DNA from: Gracilariopsis chorda
Lineage: Eukaryota; Rhodophyta; Florideophyceae; Gracilariales; Gracilariaceae
DNA length: 64,000 bases
Reading direction: 5' to 3'
Assembly (NCBI GenBank): GCA_003194525.1
Contig: NBIV01000023.1
Location: forward strand, 413,135 to 477,134
Program-made: the position numbers and the translations under genes
The notes under the pieces: model-generated
Told to the model about the DNA's origin: nothing
Seen by the model: only the letters and a program-made list of their open reading frames with translations
Databases searched by the model: none
Part shown: one piece after another, positions 18,740 through 28,715 of the stretch
Layout of the letters: every line of letters starts with the position of its first letter
Numbering within the stretch: the first letter of the stretch is position 1

Positions 18740-20429
18740 GACCACGGATGGAGAGTTGATGGCGATCACTACTCGCCAGCTTCCCAAATGTTCAGCCGCT
18801 CAGTGGCGGAAAGATCGCTCGAAAACAGGAATCTCGTTCGATTCTGTGTGAGCCCGAGAACCCTTCCAGCACCTCCAGCTCTGCAAACGAAGGGCGTCCC
18901 AGGCTCCAGAAGGAAAGGGATGTCGACGAAGTTGTACTTGATGCTGACGAGATATCCCTAAGCGCATGCACGACTTGTGAAGGGCGAGAAAACGTAAAGT
19001 GTTATTTCCGGAGGACACAAAGATCACAAATGACGTGATACAAACCGGGCTGCGCCAACGTTTCACCGTTTTAACTGTGGATTTTCATCAGAGCGTTGTA
19101 TCTACTCAATGTGCTTCCATCCTCCGACGCAGGAAAATACAGTGACGCATAACTGTAGATTATTGCCCTCGGTACCCTTGCAACTGTTCTCCTCATGAAA
19201 GAAAGCCTTCAAACTCTTAACCGTTCATCCTTGGTATCAATCTGTGAAGGGTTATAGGGATAGGTTGCTAGCTGCTATCTTTGCACTGCAACTTGCAATG
19301 CAGTGCGTTCAATACATCACAGAAAATTACGATTGCGAACATTTGTCGACTTGAGTGCGGACATTTTTGTCATACGACGCGACATTTTATTCTTGTAGAG
19401 ACCTAAGGATAGGATTGCTAACCTTTTCTAGAGCTTTAAATGGTTATCTGTCCGTGGTGGAACCTTTCGTATTTGTTAGAACCTGGTGTTTGTTGCAATG
19501 ATGACAAAGTAGAGAGTAGTGTGCAACATGGGATCTCTTTATAAGACATGACACAACCAAGAGTGGTTTGCTAAAGGCTCTAGTTTCAGAGTGGCGCATC
19601 CTCCTCCTGACAGTGTTTCCGGATGGCCAGCTACCGCAAAATTATATATGATACGCACCCCTTCCGAATCTCCTATCCTCCATGTAAAATCATTCGAGAA
19701 CACACTTAATCATACGAGGCTGTCAAAGCACAACGGACTCTACTAGCATTGTGTTAACAGCGTCTACGAAATTTTATCTCATATCATCGTCTACTTATCT
19801 ATGTTTGGTGCAGTGTATTGTATTGTATTGTAATAGATCTTGCAAGTAATGGGCTCAAGTCATCTTACTCTGATGTCCCTTTAGAGCTACCTATGTTGCG
19901 ATATCGAAGAAAAACAAACCCTCGCCTACATACTGCAGATTTTGGTGTGGACAGATGAAGCGATATTCGGCATTACAAAAACTACGAGCTAGCCTCTACC
20001 AGTCTGAGCCCGCAGGTTCGACAAACAAGATAAGATCGATTATTGCATTGTGCCCAAGGGAGGGACTCTGGCGTTTCCCGCGTGATCTTTCGCTCCTGTA
20101 CTAGTCCATCAGAAAATGGTCAAGCTTCGCAACTCCAGATGTGCTGCCATGATCAAACCTTTCCCTCTCTCCATAGACGTGGTATCGAAGCCACGTGGTT
20201 CCCACACTTCGACAGGTTGAGTTAGGCTGAGCGAAACGTACAAGATAAGTTGAAGTTACAGAAGAGACTGTTGAGGAACATGCTTTTACGCTTATTTTGT
20301 TAGGCTTAGTAACAGGTGTATTGTTTGTCATGGAGTTATCCGGGGCAAGAGAGTCTTGCATATCGGTACGATTAGCACACTTCTTAAAAAAACGCTTTCA
20401 CAAGTAGGGGCTTCCGTGTTTTCCATCGA
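18740..20429. other. Long intergenic region
   Basis: About 1.7 kb with no supportable gene. It is somewhat AT-richer around 19.3-19.9 kb. A short tandem (TATTG)3-4 is near 19815-19830. Short ORFs show no domain. Confidence 0.5.
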
Positions 20430-21068
20430 TCACATTCCCATGCTCGGCATATTGCTTGTATTCTTGACGTCCTCAGAAGCTTTCAGTGGTCGACTCTCAT
20501 ATACCGTGTTTACCGCTTCTCTTTTGTATTTTGTATACTCTCCCTTTAAGCCAATGTACATGATCTCCGTTAGATCGGCGCCAAAGTTGGTATCAACGAA
20601 CAACCATAGCTTGCTGACATTCTGAAAGCGAGTATACTTCGTAGGATAGTCAACCATGCCGTCGATATTGTTCTCGATAAGGTCCCATTCTTGTATTGGT
20701 CTCTTGCTCGCTACACTGGAAAAATCAAGAACTTCATCATTGATATACGCTTTCATGTGAGAGGGACTTACTCCGCCACCAGCGCCTATGATGCATATGG
20801 ATTTTATCTTGACAGGCGAAACAAATGGAATGCACATCAGTAGCTGCTCATCTGCGTCACTCTTGAGAGTGGGCAGCGAAGGGTCGCAGCGTTTATACCA
20901 TGGACGAAGTACATGCTTGAGTGAGTCAGGATCTGCTTCATTCAGGCAGATCAATGCTTCCGTATTGACCTGCTCAAACAGGGCCCAGGCTTCGCCACCA
21001 CCGTCTTCGTCGTGATCGTGATCATGATGAGCGTGGCTGCAGGTATGGCCATGGCGTCCGTCCGCCAT
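20430..21068 (-). CDS. PITHD1: PITH-domain protein (PITHD1-like)
   Basis: A 212-aa ORF. The PITH domain is a jelly-roll fold named for binding to proteasomes; PITHD1 and TXNL1 associate with the 26S proteasome. Seen: an N-terminal His/Asp-rich segment (HGHTCSHAHHDHDHDED) typical of PITHD1, LFEQVNTEALICLNEADPDS, HVLRPWYKR, DEQLLMCIPFVSPVKIKSIC, and the closing DLTEIMYIGLKGEYT with KREAVNTVYESR. There is no thioredoxin domain, so it is PITHD1-like, not TXNL1-like. The start at 21068 (MADGRHGH) is chosen over the ATG 27 nt upstream. It is divergently arranged with the AK-NADK gene. Confidence 0.9.
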   Translation of the reverse strand: MADGRHGHTCSHAHHDHDHDEDGGGEAWALFEQVNTEALICLNEADPDSLKHVLRPWYKRCDPSLPTLKSDADEQLLMCIPFVSPVKIKSICIIGAGGGVSPSHMKAYINDEVLDFSSVASKRPIQEWDLIENNIDGMVDYPTKYTRFQNVSKLWLFVDTNFGADLTEIMYIGLKGEYTKYKREAVNTVYESRPLKASEDVKNTSNMPSMGM

Positions 21069-21691
21069 GATGAAAGACAGGATGATATGACGCAATTCCC
21101 ACGCTGCTCTTCGCTACAAACGTTCAGAGTGCAGGGGCTCCCTGTTGAATACTAGATGCGAAGACGAAATTCCTGAAGACAGCGACAGGAACATGTGCTT
21201 CGGGTCCAATGAGAGCAGGCACGTCGTGGAGAAGCAACGCTTTGATAAGCCCGGTGCATCACGGAGAGCGTTACGTCGCGTCGCTCTATCCCTGCTGTAC
21301 CGATGGTACACTAGAAGGCCAGCCTTCAGGTCAGACGAGTAATCAAAAAATCACGTTTTCGGAGGCGACCGCACTTGTTCGGTGATTCTACTCCAGCAGC
21401 AAATCGTAGCCATACACGACCTACTGACGTAGATCACATACGATGTGAGTTACATACTCGCACGCTCATCAGGGACGTCCGCTCAGCAATGGTTGGAGCG
21501 CAACCACACCCTTCGCCGCTGGCCTTTTCCTTCTAACCACCGAGTGCAAACATGAGTTTCACACCGCGCATCCAATTCGGAATTGCTAGCTAGACGCTTT
21601 CAGTTTGGAGTCTACAGGTTGGACTCGTGTTCGTCGTGCCTGCGCCGCGTTCTCGTGATACGACCTCAGCCTCAATATCAGAGATACCGCA
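21069..21691. promoter_or_regulatory. Divergent 5' region of PITHD1 and AK-NADK (inferred)
   Basis: About 620 bp between two outward-facing genes. No gene and no clear TATA element seen; the promoter role is inferred from layout. Confidence 0.4.
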
Positions 21692-23893
21692 ATGGAAGCA
21701 TTTGCACCGCCGTTTCAAACTGCCACCAAAACTTGTCAGCAGTCTTTTAACAATGCTAAACACCGCAATTTGTTGCATCCCCAGCGCAACCGTACTGCAT
21801 ACCGACGACGTAGAGTGCTGAGTCTATCTGCAGAGAAGCCCAATTCGTCGCGAGAAGATGCCAAGCAATTGCAGCCATCTCGTAAAACTCGTGGCTTCTT
21901 GTTGTGGGGCCCTCCGGGTTCGGGAAAGTCAACTATATGTGAAGCCCTTTCTCATACCCATGGTCTGGTGCACATATCTACTGGTAGCTTGCTGCGCGCA
22001 CATGTCTTATACGAGACTGAACTGGGAGTGAAAGCCAGACCATTCGTTAAGCAGGGCGTCCCGGTTCCTGACGATATTGTCATTCCTATGGTTCTAGAAC
22101 GACTGCGACATGTAGACTGCATACGTCGCGGGTTTTTGTTGGACGGCTTTCCGAGAAACGTAGATCAACTCAATGCGCTAAACCGTGCCGGTTTCCACTA
22201 CAGGATAGCATTCATGCTGCATGCCACTCGTGACACTCTTGAACGACGCATTCGCTACCGACGCCTTGACCCAGAAACTGATATATTGTATAACCTTAAG
22301 CTGCGACCCGCAGACAGCCAGGAAGTGCTTGAGCGTCTTGTGATTCTAGACAAAGACCGTGCCGCAAATGTTCCAGAACTATTCGCAAGCTATGGGCGTG
22401 CAACCGCAGAACTGTTCGAACTATTATCGCCGCGTTCTGTGCGTATTGATGCTGACCGAGCATTCGACGATGTACTGGAAGACATCAGTTCGCACGTAGA
22501 ACGAACTGGAGTTCGTCGAATGCATAAGAAACCGCGTTCCAAGACTCGAGTGGCCCCGCTCGTTGCTACCCCACCTGATTCTCTAGGAAGGGCCAACGCT
22601 GTGCGAGAACACCAAACCGGGGATCGCCCCGCATCGGCTGCCGCTGCCATGCGCACAATGAAAACTGCAACTCAAAGTGAAGTCCAGGAAAGTATTAGGT
22701 CAGGCAAGAAATCGCCGATTACACTAATACGATGTGACGGGTACATGTGCGAGCGAGAGGGCGTTGCTGACAGCCACATAGCGTTTAGAGGCGCTGCGAC
22801 GGAGCAGGTTATGCTTGTGTGGAGTAGCAGACCTCGCACTGTTTTGCTGCTCGTGAAGAAGGACCCTGACTTGATGAGCAGTGTCATAGAAGCGGCACGT
22901 TACCTCTTGGAGGTGGAGAACATGAAGGTTATTGTTGAACCACAAGTCCAAACACAAGCACTTGCTAACGGTCTTTTCCTTGATTCGTTTGTGTCCTCAG
23001 AGGCTTTACACCAAAAGGTTGACTTTGTTATTTGTCTTGGTGGTGATGGGCTTATTTTACATGTGTCTACCTTGTTCAGAACGGCTGTACCACCAGTGAT
23101 CAGCTTCAACCTTGGTAGCCTGGGTTTTCTAACACCATTCCAGTTTGAGGACTTCAGAACCGAAATTGCTGAAGTGCTTAAAGGAAATTGCAATCTAAGT
23201 CTTCGAATGCGTCTAACATGTGGGATAATTCGGCAAGGGTACGTCGAACATGAGTTCCAGGTGCTGAATGAAGTAGTAGTGGATCGTGGTGCTTCTCCAT
23301 ACTTGTCAAATCTGGACTGCTTCTGTGACGGCAAGTACATCACCACTGTTCAAGCTGACGGTATCATAATGTCTACACCGACCGGATCTACGGCGTATTC
23401 AATGTCCGCAGGGGGGTCGATGGTACACCCCTCTGTGCCTGCGATTCTGTTCACGCCCATTTGTCCTCATAGCCTGTCATTCCGACCTATTGTGTTCCCT
23501 GACTCCGCCCAATTGCGGATTGAGATATCTGAGGACGCTAGGTCTCATGCCTGGGCAAGTTTTGATGGGAAATCTCGGCAGCAATTACGACGAGGGGACG
23601 GGTTACTGGTAGAAATGAACTTGTTCCCTGTCCCAACAATCAACAAGACCGATCATACCGGTGATTGGTTCCAATCTCTAGACCGTGCGTTTAATTTCAA
23701 CAGTAGAGCGATGCAAAAGCCGTTGCCGAGAAAGAGGCTCTTGCGTCCACCAGTGAAGGGTAACGGAACTCTACAGAAGACCAAGAAAAGGGAGGCGAAG
23801 GAAGGGAAGGAAGAAGTTTTATATCTAGACCCGAAAGATCCCGTGAATACGCCTCTTGAGGGGAGCGAAGATAAGACCAGTGGCATGAAATAG
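21692..23893 (+). CDS. Adenylate kinase-NAD kinase fusion, probably plastid targeted
   Basis: A 733-aa intronless ORF with two enzyme domains. Residues about 1-68 are a basic, Ser/Arg-rich leader with Phe near the start (MEAFAPPF), compatible with a plastid transit peptide. Residues about 69-275 are adenylate kinase: P-loop LLWGPPGSGKST (71-81), THGLVHISTGSLLR, RGFLLDGFPRN, and a short LID (RIRYRRLDPETDILYNL). Residues about 390-705 are NAD kinase: ICLGGDGLILHVSTLF (GGDG at 450-453), FNLGSLGFLTPF, LNEVVVDRGASPYLS, TPTGSTAYSMSAGGSMVHP, TPICPHSLSFRP and ASFDGKSRQQL, very like the plant chloroplast NADK2 catalytic core. In NADK2 the N-terminal part is a different, long domain; here an adenylate kinase occupies that place. 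Together they could couple adenylate balance to NADP production. No intron or frameshift is visible across the junction. Confidence 0.92.
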   Translation: MEAFAPPFQTATKTCQQSFNNAKHRNLLHPQRNRTAYRRRRVLSLSAEKPNSSREDAKQLQPSRKTRGFLLWGPPGSGKSTICEALSHTHGLVHISTGSLLRAHVLYETELGVKARPFVKQGVPVPDDIVIPMVLERLRHVDCIRRGFLLDGFPRNVDQLNALNRAGFHYRIAFMLHATRDTLERRIRYRRLDPETDILYNLKLRPADSQEVLERLVILDKDRAANVPELFASYGRATAELFELLSPRSVRIDADRAFDDVLEDISSHVERTGVRRMHKKPRSKTRVAPLVATPPDSLGRANAVREHQTGDRPASAAAAMRTMKTATQSEVQESIRSGKKSPITLIRCDGYMCEREGVADSHIAFRGAATEQVMLVWSSRPRTVLLLVKKDPDLMSSVIEAARYLLEVENMKVIVEPQVQTQALANGLFLDSFVSSEALHQKVDFVICLGGDGLILHVSTLFRTAVPPVISFNLGSLGFLTPFQFEDFRTEIAEVLKGNCNLSLRMRLTCGIIRQGYVEHEFQVLNEVVVDRGASPYLSNLDCFCDGKYITTVQADGIIMSTPTGSTAYSMSAGGSMVHPSVPAILFTPICPHSLSFRPIVFPDSAQLRIEISEDARSHAWASFDGKSRQQLRRGDGLLVEMNLFPVPTINKTDHTGDWFQSLDRAFNFNSRAMQKPLPRKRLLRPPVKGNGTLQKTKKREAKEGKEEVLYLDPKDPVNTPLEGSEDKTSGMK

Positions 23894-24885
23894 CTGATCT
23901 GGTAGGAGTATGGAGCGTACAATAGTGTTCGTTTTGCTTCGCATGAGTTGACTCCGCAAAAGATTCCCATTCTTGGGGTTAGGCGATTCACTCTTACCTG
24001 TAGTATAACAGAGCTTCGCGGAACACTCACTGTTAACTAACTGGTTATCATTGAATAAAACACAGAAGTGCCGCCATGTACCAGATCAGTGCTACAAAGG
24101 TATTTAGATAGTTAGAAAGTTTGATATCAAGGGTAATGTTAAACGGATTGCTAGCCTTCAGGTAATTGGATTCCAGGTAACTTGAACACCACCGGTCATT
24201 AAGTAGCAAATTGTTCATGCCCATGTATATAACTCGTATAAAACTCAGGTTAGTTCCGCCCCGTATTTCTTCTCATGTTGGCGCCAAATACCATCCTAAT
24301 CCTGAACATTCGCATTTCAACATTGGGAAGCAAGTCGCGCACGTATGTAGTAGACCGCTAACCCTTAGCTACGTGTGCGTTTTCTTTGAAGCACCTTGTC
24401 CCGAACTTTAGTCACGAGGATAAGAAAGTATCATCAGACGTTGGTTTATCTAGAAAGACAGGGGTTCTTCTCAATGCATCCAACCCCTACCGTAGTCTTG
24501 GATTAGAGACACAAGCTTATACAGTTTACAGTCCGCAAAAATAAAAACGCGACATCTACTGCTGCAGTAGATGTCGCGTTTTTATTACTGCATACTTCCC
24601 GACTACGGCTTTCTTCGCCCAATTGACCATTGTTATACTTCCAGCAAACGCTCCTTATTCGTTAACTAAGGGGCGTTCTACGAGTTGATGTGGCTGATAA
24701 GCAAAACCAGGAAAGTTAGTCTAGACCAATAGAAAGCATCCACGTCTCAGAAGATTATTTCCAAGTCTTCATCTTGTCGGCAGGGCGAAGATTTCCGCCG
24801 ACAAGGAAACAACGACAGTTGCATTGCATAAACCCTCTGAAACCGAAAGAACTCCAGTTGTGTTCTTCCTGTCGATAAGAGGGAA
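23894..24885. other. Intergenic region at the edge of the gene island
   Basis: About 1 kb between the last housekeeping gene and the transposon-rich part. It holds the palindrome at 24540-24586 and a 9-bp-arm inverted repeat (CTTGTCGGC / GCCGACAAG) near 24773-24806, possibly close to the left end of the Harbinger element. Confidence 0.5.
24540..24586. repeat. 47-bp perfect palindrome, 23-nt arms, 1-nt centre
   Basis: 24540-24562 is the exact reverse complement of 24564-24586 with a single T at 24563. It has the same architecture as those at 2095 and 4937. The outer arms are AT-rich (AATAAAAACGCG). Confidence 0.95.
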
Positions 24886-26256
24886 ATGGATGGCTCACAA
24901 GCGCAATATCACAACTCGAACGCTTGGTCACAATCTGAACACAACCAAGACAATGTTTGGAGCCACAACGACGGTAATGTCACCCCAAACACCGACCCTC
25001 CCCATGCCAATCACACCGTACATCCCACTATCCGTCCTACAACAGTTTCTGAAGCATTTCAAATGCTCATTGATGCTTCCTTCGACAACAATCAATGCTA
25101 GCAAGCACTAAAAGCAATGAAAATTGTTGGAGCTCACAACGCGAAGCTCGATACAAAGCAAAAGTTGATAGCTCAGAAAATGGTACAGAAGCATATAACA
25201 CTTAAAGACGTGAACGATTTGATAGCATCCAATGCCGCTAATGACAGCAATATTACCGTTTTTTGTCGACTTCCGTCGACAACAGTAAAAATACGACGAG
25301 CGGAAGAAAAATCTGAGGTCATAGAATACATACGAGGAGACGCACCAACTACTGTTGATGGAGAACGTGTGATGAATAGCTCAAATATAAGTGAACCACA
25401 GCCCACATTGAGCTTATCAGTGAATGGAAGGCGTCCTGCTTTTGAAGCGGCCGAATTCTGTAGACTACTCCATGTTCTTGCAGACACAAGAAGGAAAGGT
25501 ACGTGACAGAAGTTAATGCAATGCTACGATCGGGAGCAACTTGATCAAGGGATAACCGATCCATGGACAGAAGAAATTGTTCCTCTTGTTAATGATTGCC
25601 AGTTTAAACCAAGGGCAAATACACTGTTATCGGGAGGTGTGGCACTGAGTGATATTTTCATGATTAATCCTGCCCTAAGACCTCATTTACGTGATGGAGG
25701 TGTCTTGAAAAGAAATTTTGGGGAATTCAAGAGTTTGTATGGCACTTATATCTCTCGATACGAGGCTTCTGGGCAAGGAGATCCTGAAGCTTTTGCAACA
25801 TTTGCTAACGGGAAGTCATATATTTTGTATGCGTTTTTCTTTTTAAAACAACACCCGATTCTCCAGCCACTCGCAACAAGGGCATTGGATAGTGAGGCAC
25901 AAAGGGAGGAAGGAGTTGGACGTAGATTTGGTGGATATGATTTTGGGGGTCCAGAGTTTCGAGCCCACAACAAAAGAAGGAAGTCAAACCATCAGGAAGT
26001 TAATGTAGTGGGAGTAGATAGTCTCGTGTCGGCATTGTGGCCTCCTGATGATAGCATTTCGAGAGTGCTACAAGTTGCGGAGAGAGATAAGATGCGATTT
26101 GAGGCTCTTGACGCACAGGCGCGTTCGGCGTGTTCTATGCTGAACGCTATTTCAAGGACGAAAGAAATGCTACAGCAGGCATCAAATGATGATGACAAAC
26201 CAGTGTTTCAAAGAATGTTGAAGAAACTTATGGGTAATTTGGATTCAGCAGAGTAG
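24886..26256 (+). pseudogene. Harbinger accessory (Myb/SANT-like) protein, two in-frame stops
   Basis: One continuous frame of about 456 codons interrupted by TAG at 25099-25101 and TGA at 25504-25506. The N-terminus is Asn/Gln/His-rich. A possible DNA-binding segment (GRRPAFEAAEFCRLLHVL) precedes the second stop. A helix-rich block (RNFGEFKSLYGTYISRYEAS, then FATFANGKSYILYAFFFLK) follows, and the C-terminus is coiled (KRRKSNHQ to GNLDSAE). In Harbinger transposons the partner protein binds the terminal repeats and the transposase and aids nuclear import. The assignment rests mainly on position opposite the transposase and on domain size; I do not recognise the exact family. Confidence 0.5.
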
Positions 26257-26287
26257 ACCTATCATCGTAAAGTACCTGGGAAAGGTT

Positions 26288-26704
26288 ATGGAAGGGGAGG
26301 TGGACACTATGAGGCTTCGATTGGCGCGGGAGACCGACTTTGAGGAAGCAGGCTGGCGGTTTGTGGACGATGGTATGCTAGTTGGGGATGAAGAGGGGAA
26401 GCAACATTTCCGTGAAGACGAGCATAGAGCAGTGAACAGCGAAGAAGTGTACCTGTCGTACTTTTTGATGAACGCTTCACAATTGTGCGGTAATGATGGG
26501 GCTCTTGTTGGTGTTAAACTGGCAGGTCTAAAGAGAAAGGCAACATCCTTGAGCGATGCAGGTGCAGCTATGGCACCAGTCACTGCGAAACTGGGCCCAA
26601 GGAGGGTGGCAGGATTGCGATCCTGCACCAAGGTGCACGGTTTGATCGATGCAGAAATGGCAGTGTACATTTCTCATACCAGAACTTGTAGATTTAACAA
26701 CTGA
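26288..26704 (+). CDS. Hypothetical small ORF inside the Harbinger element
   Basis: 138 codons, acidic N-terminal half (FVDDGMLVGDEEGKQHF), no recognised domain. It sits between the accessory ORF and the transposase in a different frame. It could be a real element-encoded protein or chance; translation is unproven. Confidence 0.25.
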   Translation: MEGEVDTMRLRLARETDFEEAGWRFVDDGMLVGDEEGKQHFREDEHRAVNSEEVYLSYFLMNASQLCGNDGALVGVKLAGLKRKATSLSDAGAAMAPVTAKLGPRRVAGLRSCTKVHGLIDAEMAVYISHTRTCRFNN

Positions 26705-27125
26705 TGTCAAGCAATACTATTTGCTTTGTCAACGGAGCTCTGCGACAAGAGCTTGATATATAATGTTGAGGAGTTGTCTAAGTCCAGGAAGCGAGTGCGA
26801 TGCGAAAAGTGGGAGGTTGGAAGGTCGCGACCGTTGCTTGGCGAGGGAAGCATAGGGCTTGAGAACAGTGGGGTGGCCGGAACAGCCTGAGAAATGGAGG
26901 TCAGAGGAAGAAAGTATGCGGCAACAAAGGTAGAAGCTTTTCGGTCGCGCTGGAACGCGACGCCAAGAACACAGGGAGTAGCGTAACGAAGGCAACTCAT
27001 GGAGTTACATTTTGTCGCGATTCTGTCTCTCGCGTACAAAATCTAGTCTGCAAAGTTATTCAGCGAGAGAATCTCTAATCACACTGGTGTCTCTCCTCCA
27101 CTGTCGTGATCTTCTGTTATCTCTT

Positions 27126-28440
27126 TCAGTGTGTAGCATATCTTGAACCTCTTACACTGTTCAGTTCATGAGTTGGTATCATATCAAACAGTGACCCGTC
27201 GGCATTGTCGATTATGAAATTGTGCAGCTTTACTGCCACCATAATTATAAGTGTGGACTTCGCAATGGTATACCGTAGTGCCGACCAAAATATTCCAAAG
27301 CGAGAAACTAACATGCCAAATGCTTGCTAGGCACAAGTCTGACAAGAAGAATAATAATTGAATGCATCTTGCTCGCCAGTTAGTCCTTTACCAGAATACG
27401 GCGTTAGAAGTCTTCCATCATTAGAGTACGCATCGTCTGCGACCACGGTGGCCCAGAGCGGAAGAAAATCACCTTTCAACAAGTCGTAAAGCCGTGTTGC
27501 AGCCAAAGCAGTCGAATCGTGCGTACCCCCGCGTGCAGAGCGGATATAAACGAAAACTTGTAGTTTGCTTCTACTGCTGCTTGCACAACGATGGCGAAGA
27601 ATCCCTTTCTGTTGTAGTACTTTTTTGGATCTGCGGCATCCCATATTGCAGGCCGATGTATCTCCATAGCAATACCACCCAGAGCTGCTATTATACCATC
27701 AAACGGAGATTTTCGTAGTTGCTGAAACTGCTTTGCGCTTATAAGACATTCTCTTTCGGTGAATGGAAAGTGCAAACCTGGAAGTACTCTATTCAAAGCA
27801 CACAACGTTTCCTCAAATACACGATAAACAGTAGGAACGGCAATCTCGTACGGCCAGTACAGATCCAGGTAACTAGCTCCGGCTAGTAATCGTAGCTTCA
27901 CAAACAGCATCACAGCTGGTGAAACGGCACCTGCAACAGCTGAATCTGATCTTTGACTGCGTTTGAGTGTTTGGTACAAAGCAGAGTGTAGAATAAAAAA
28001 TTGCGCCTTCGTAAGTCAGTACATGCGAGGGAAGAGTGCATCAGATATGTTACGTATGTGTCTTTGGTAATCAAACGTAGGTCTTAGCAAAATAGATTTT
28101 GTGTTACGCAGCATTTTGTTGGAGAGTGAAATCATAAGAACGGTGTTTAGAATGTGGAGAGCTACTCGATGAAGCCATTGTAGGCGATTTCTTCGTGACG
28201 GCGGTTTGCGTAAGCAGCACACCTGCAAAGCTTTGACAGCGTCTTGAACTAGGCGGTCAAACATAGGGTCTACAAAGCATAGACTCGAGCGATGCATATC
28301 CAGGGTTGACGGCACCCTTGCTTTCCAGACTGAGAGAACGCTTTTCTTCTTGGAAACTCGGAAAAAACGTTGCCAAAATTTTCTTTCCATCATCAGCGTC
28401 AACTCGTAGAACGCCCCTAAGTCACAAGGAAAAGCGGCCT
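27126..28440 (-). pseudogene. PIF/Harbinger DDE transposase, frameshifted and with catalytic losses
   Basis: Recognised from the chain, on the minus strand: RNISDALFPRMY (28.0 kb), then QTLKRSQRSDSAVAGAVSPA, LRLLAGASYLDLYWPY and FEETLCALNRVLP, then PKKYYNRKGFFAIVVQAAVE, a frameshift near 27545, GGTHDSTALAATRLYDLL, VADDAYSNDGRLLTPYSGKG, and finally QAFGMLVSRFGIF with VAVKLHNFIID. These are the usual blocks of PIF/Harbinger transposases (cut-and-paste, 3-bp target duplications). Of the three catalytic acids, the first position (LGGIAMEI) carries Gly, the second (VADDAY) is intact, and the position just before QAFG is the in-frame stop TAG at 27326-27328. At least two frameshifts are needed. The element is dead. 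Confidence 0.8.
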
Positions 28441-28449
28441 TCGGCATCA

Positions 28450-28468
28450 GGCGGCGCTTCGCGCCGCC
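28450..28468 (-). repeat. GC-rich hairpin, candidate Helitron 3' end structure
   Basis: GGCGGCGC at 28450-28457 pairs with GCGCCGCC at 28461-28468 around a TTC loop. On the Helitron strand it lies about 250 bp after the helicase stop. Helitrons end with a short GC-rich hairpin a few nucleotides before CTRR; the CTGA overlapping the stem end is only a weak match. Confidence 0.4.
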
Positions 28469-28715
28469 CACAAAATTTTGCATACAATATCCGCACAAAT
28501 TTTGGTTTACGCATAAACTAAACTATGTCAAACTAATGACACCCCTCTACAAAGTCTACAGCTTTTTATAGAACGGGATTTTGATGCTCACCGGCATCGG
28601 ATGGTAATCATGCGCATAACGGGGCGTCCCGTCTTCATTATGCAGTAGTAACACATCATCAAATGTTTTACACGCCAAAGTTCAACATAGACATGACCCG
28701 ACCAGAAAAGTTTGT

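Larger units (their letters stand above)
24886..28440. mobile_element. PIF/Harbinger DNA transposon, degenerate, two convergent ORFs
   Basis: A Harbinger-type DDE transposase (minus, about 27.1-28.4 kb) and an accessory protein ORF (plus, 24.9-26.3 kb) face each other, as in PIF/Harbinger elements that need a separate DNA-binding partner. Terminal inverted repeats and the expected 3-bp target duplication were not found by eye, so the outer limits are approximate. Both genes are broken. Confidence 0.7.
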
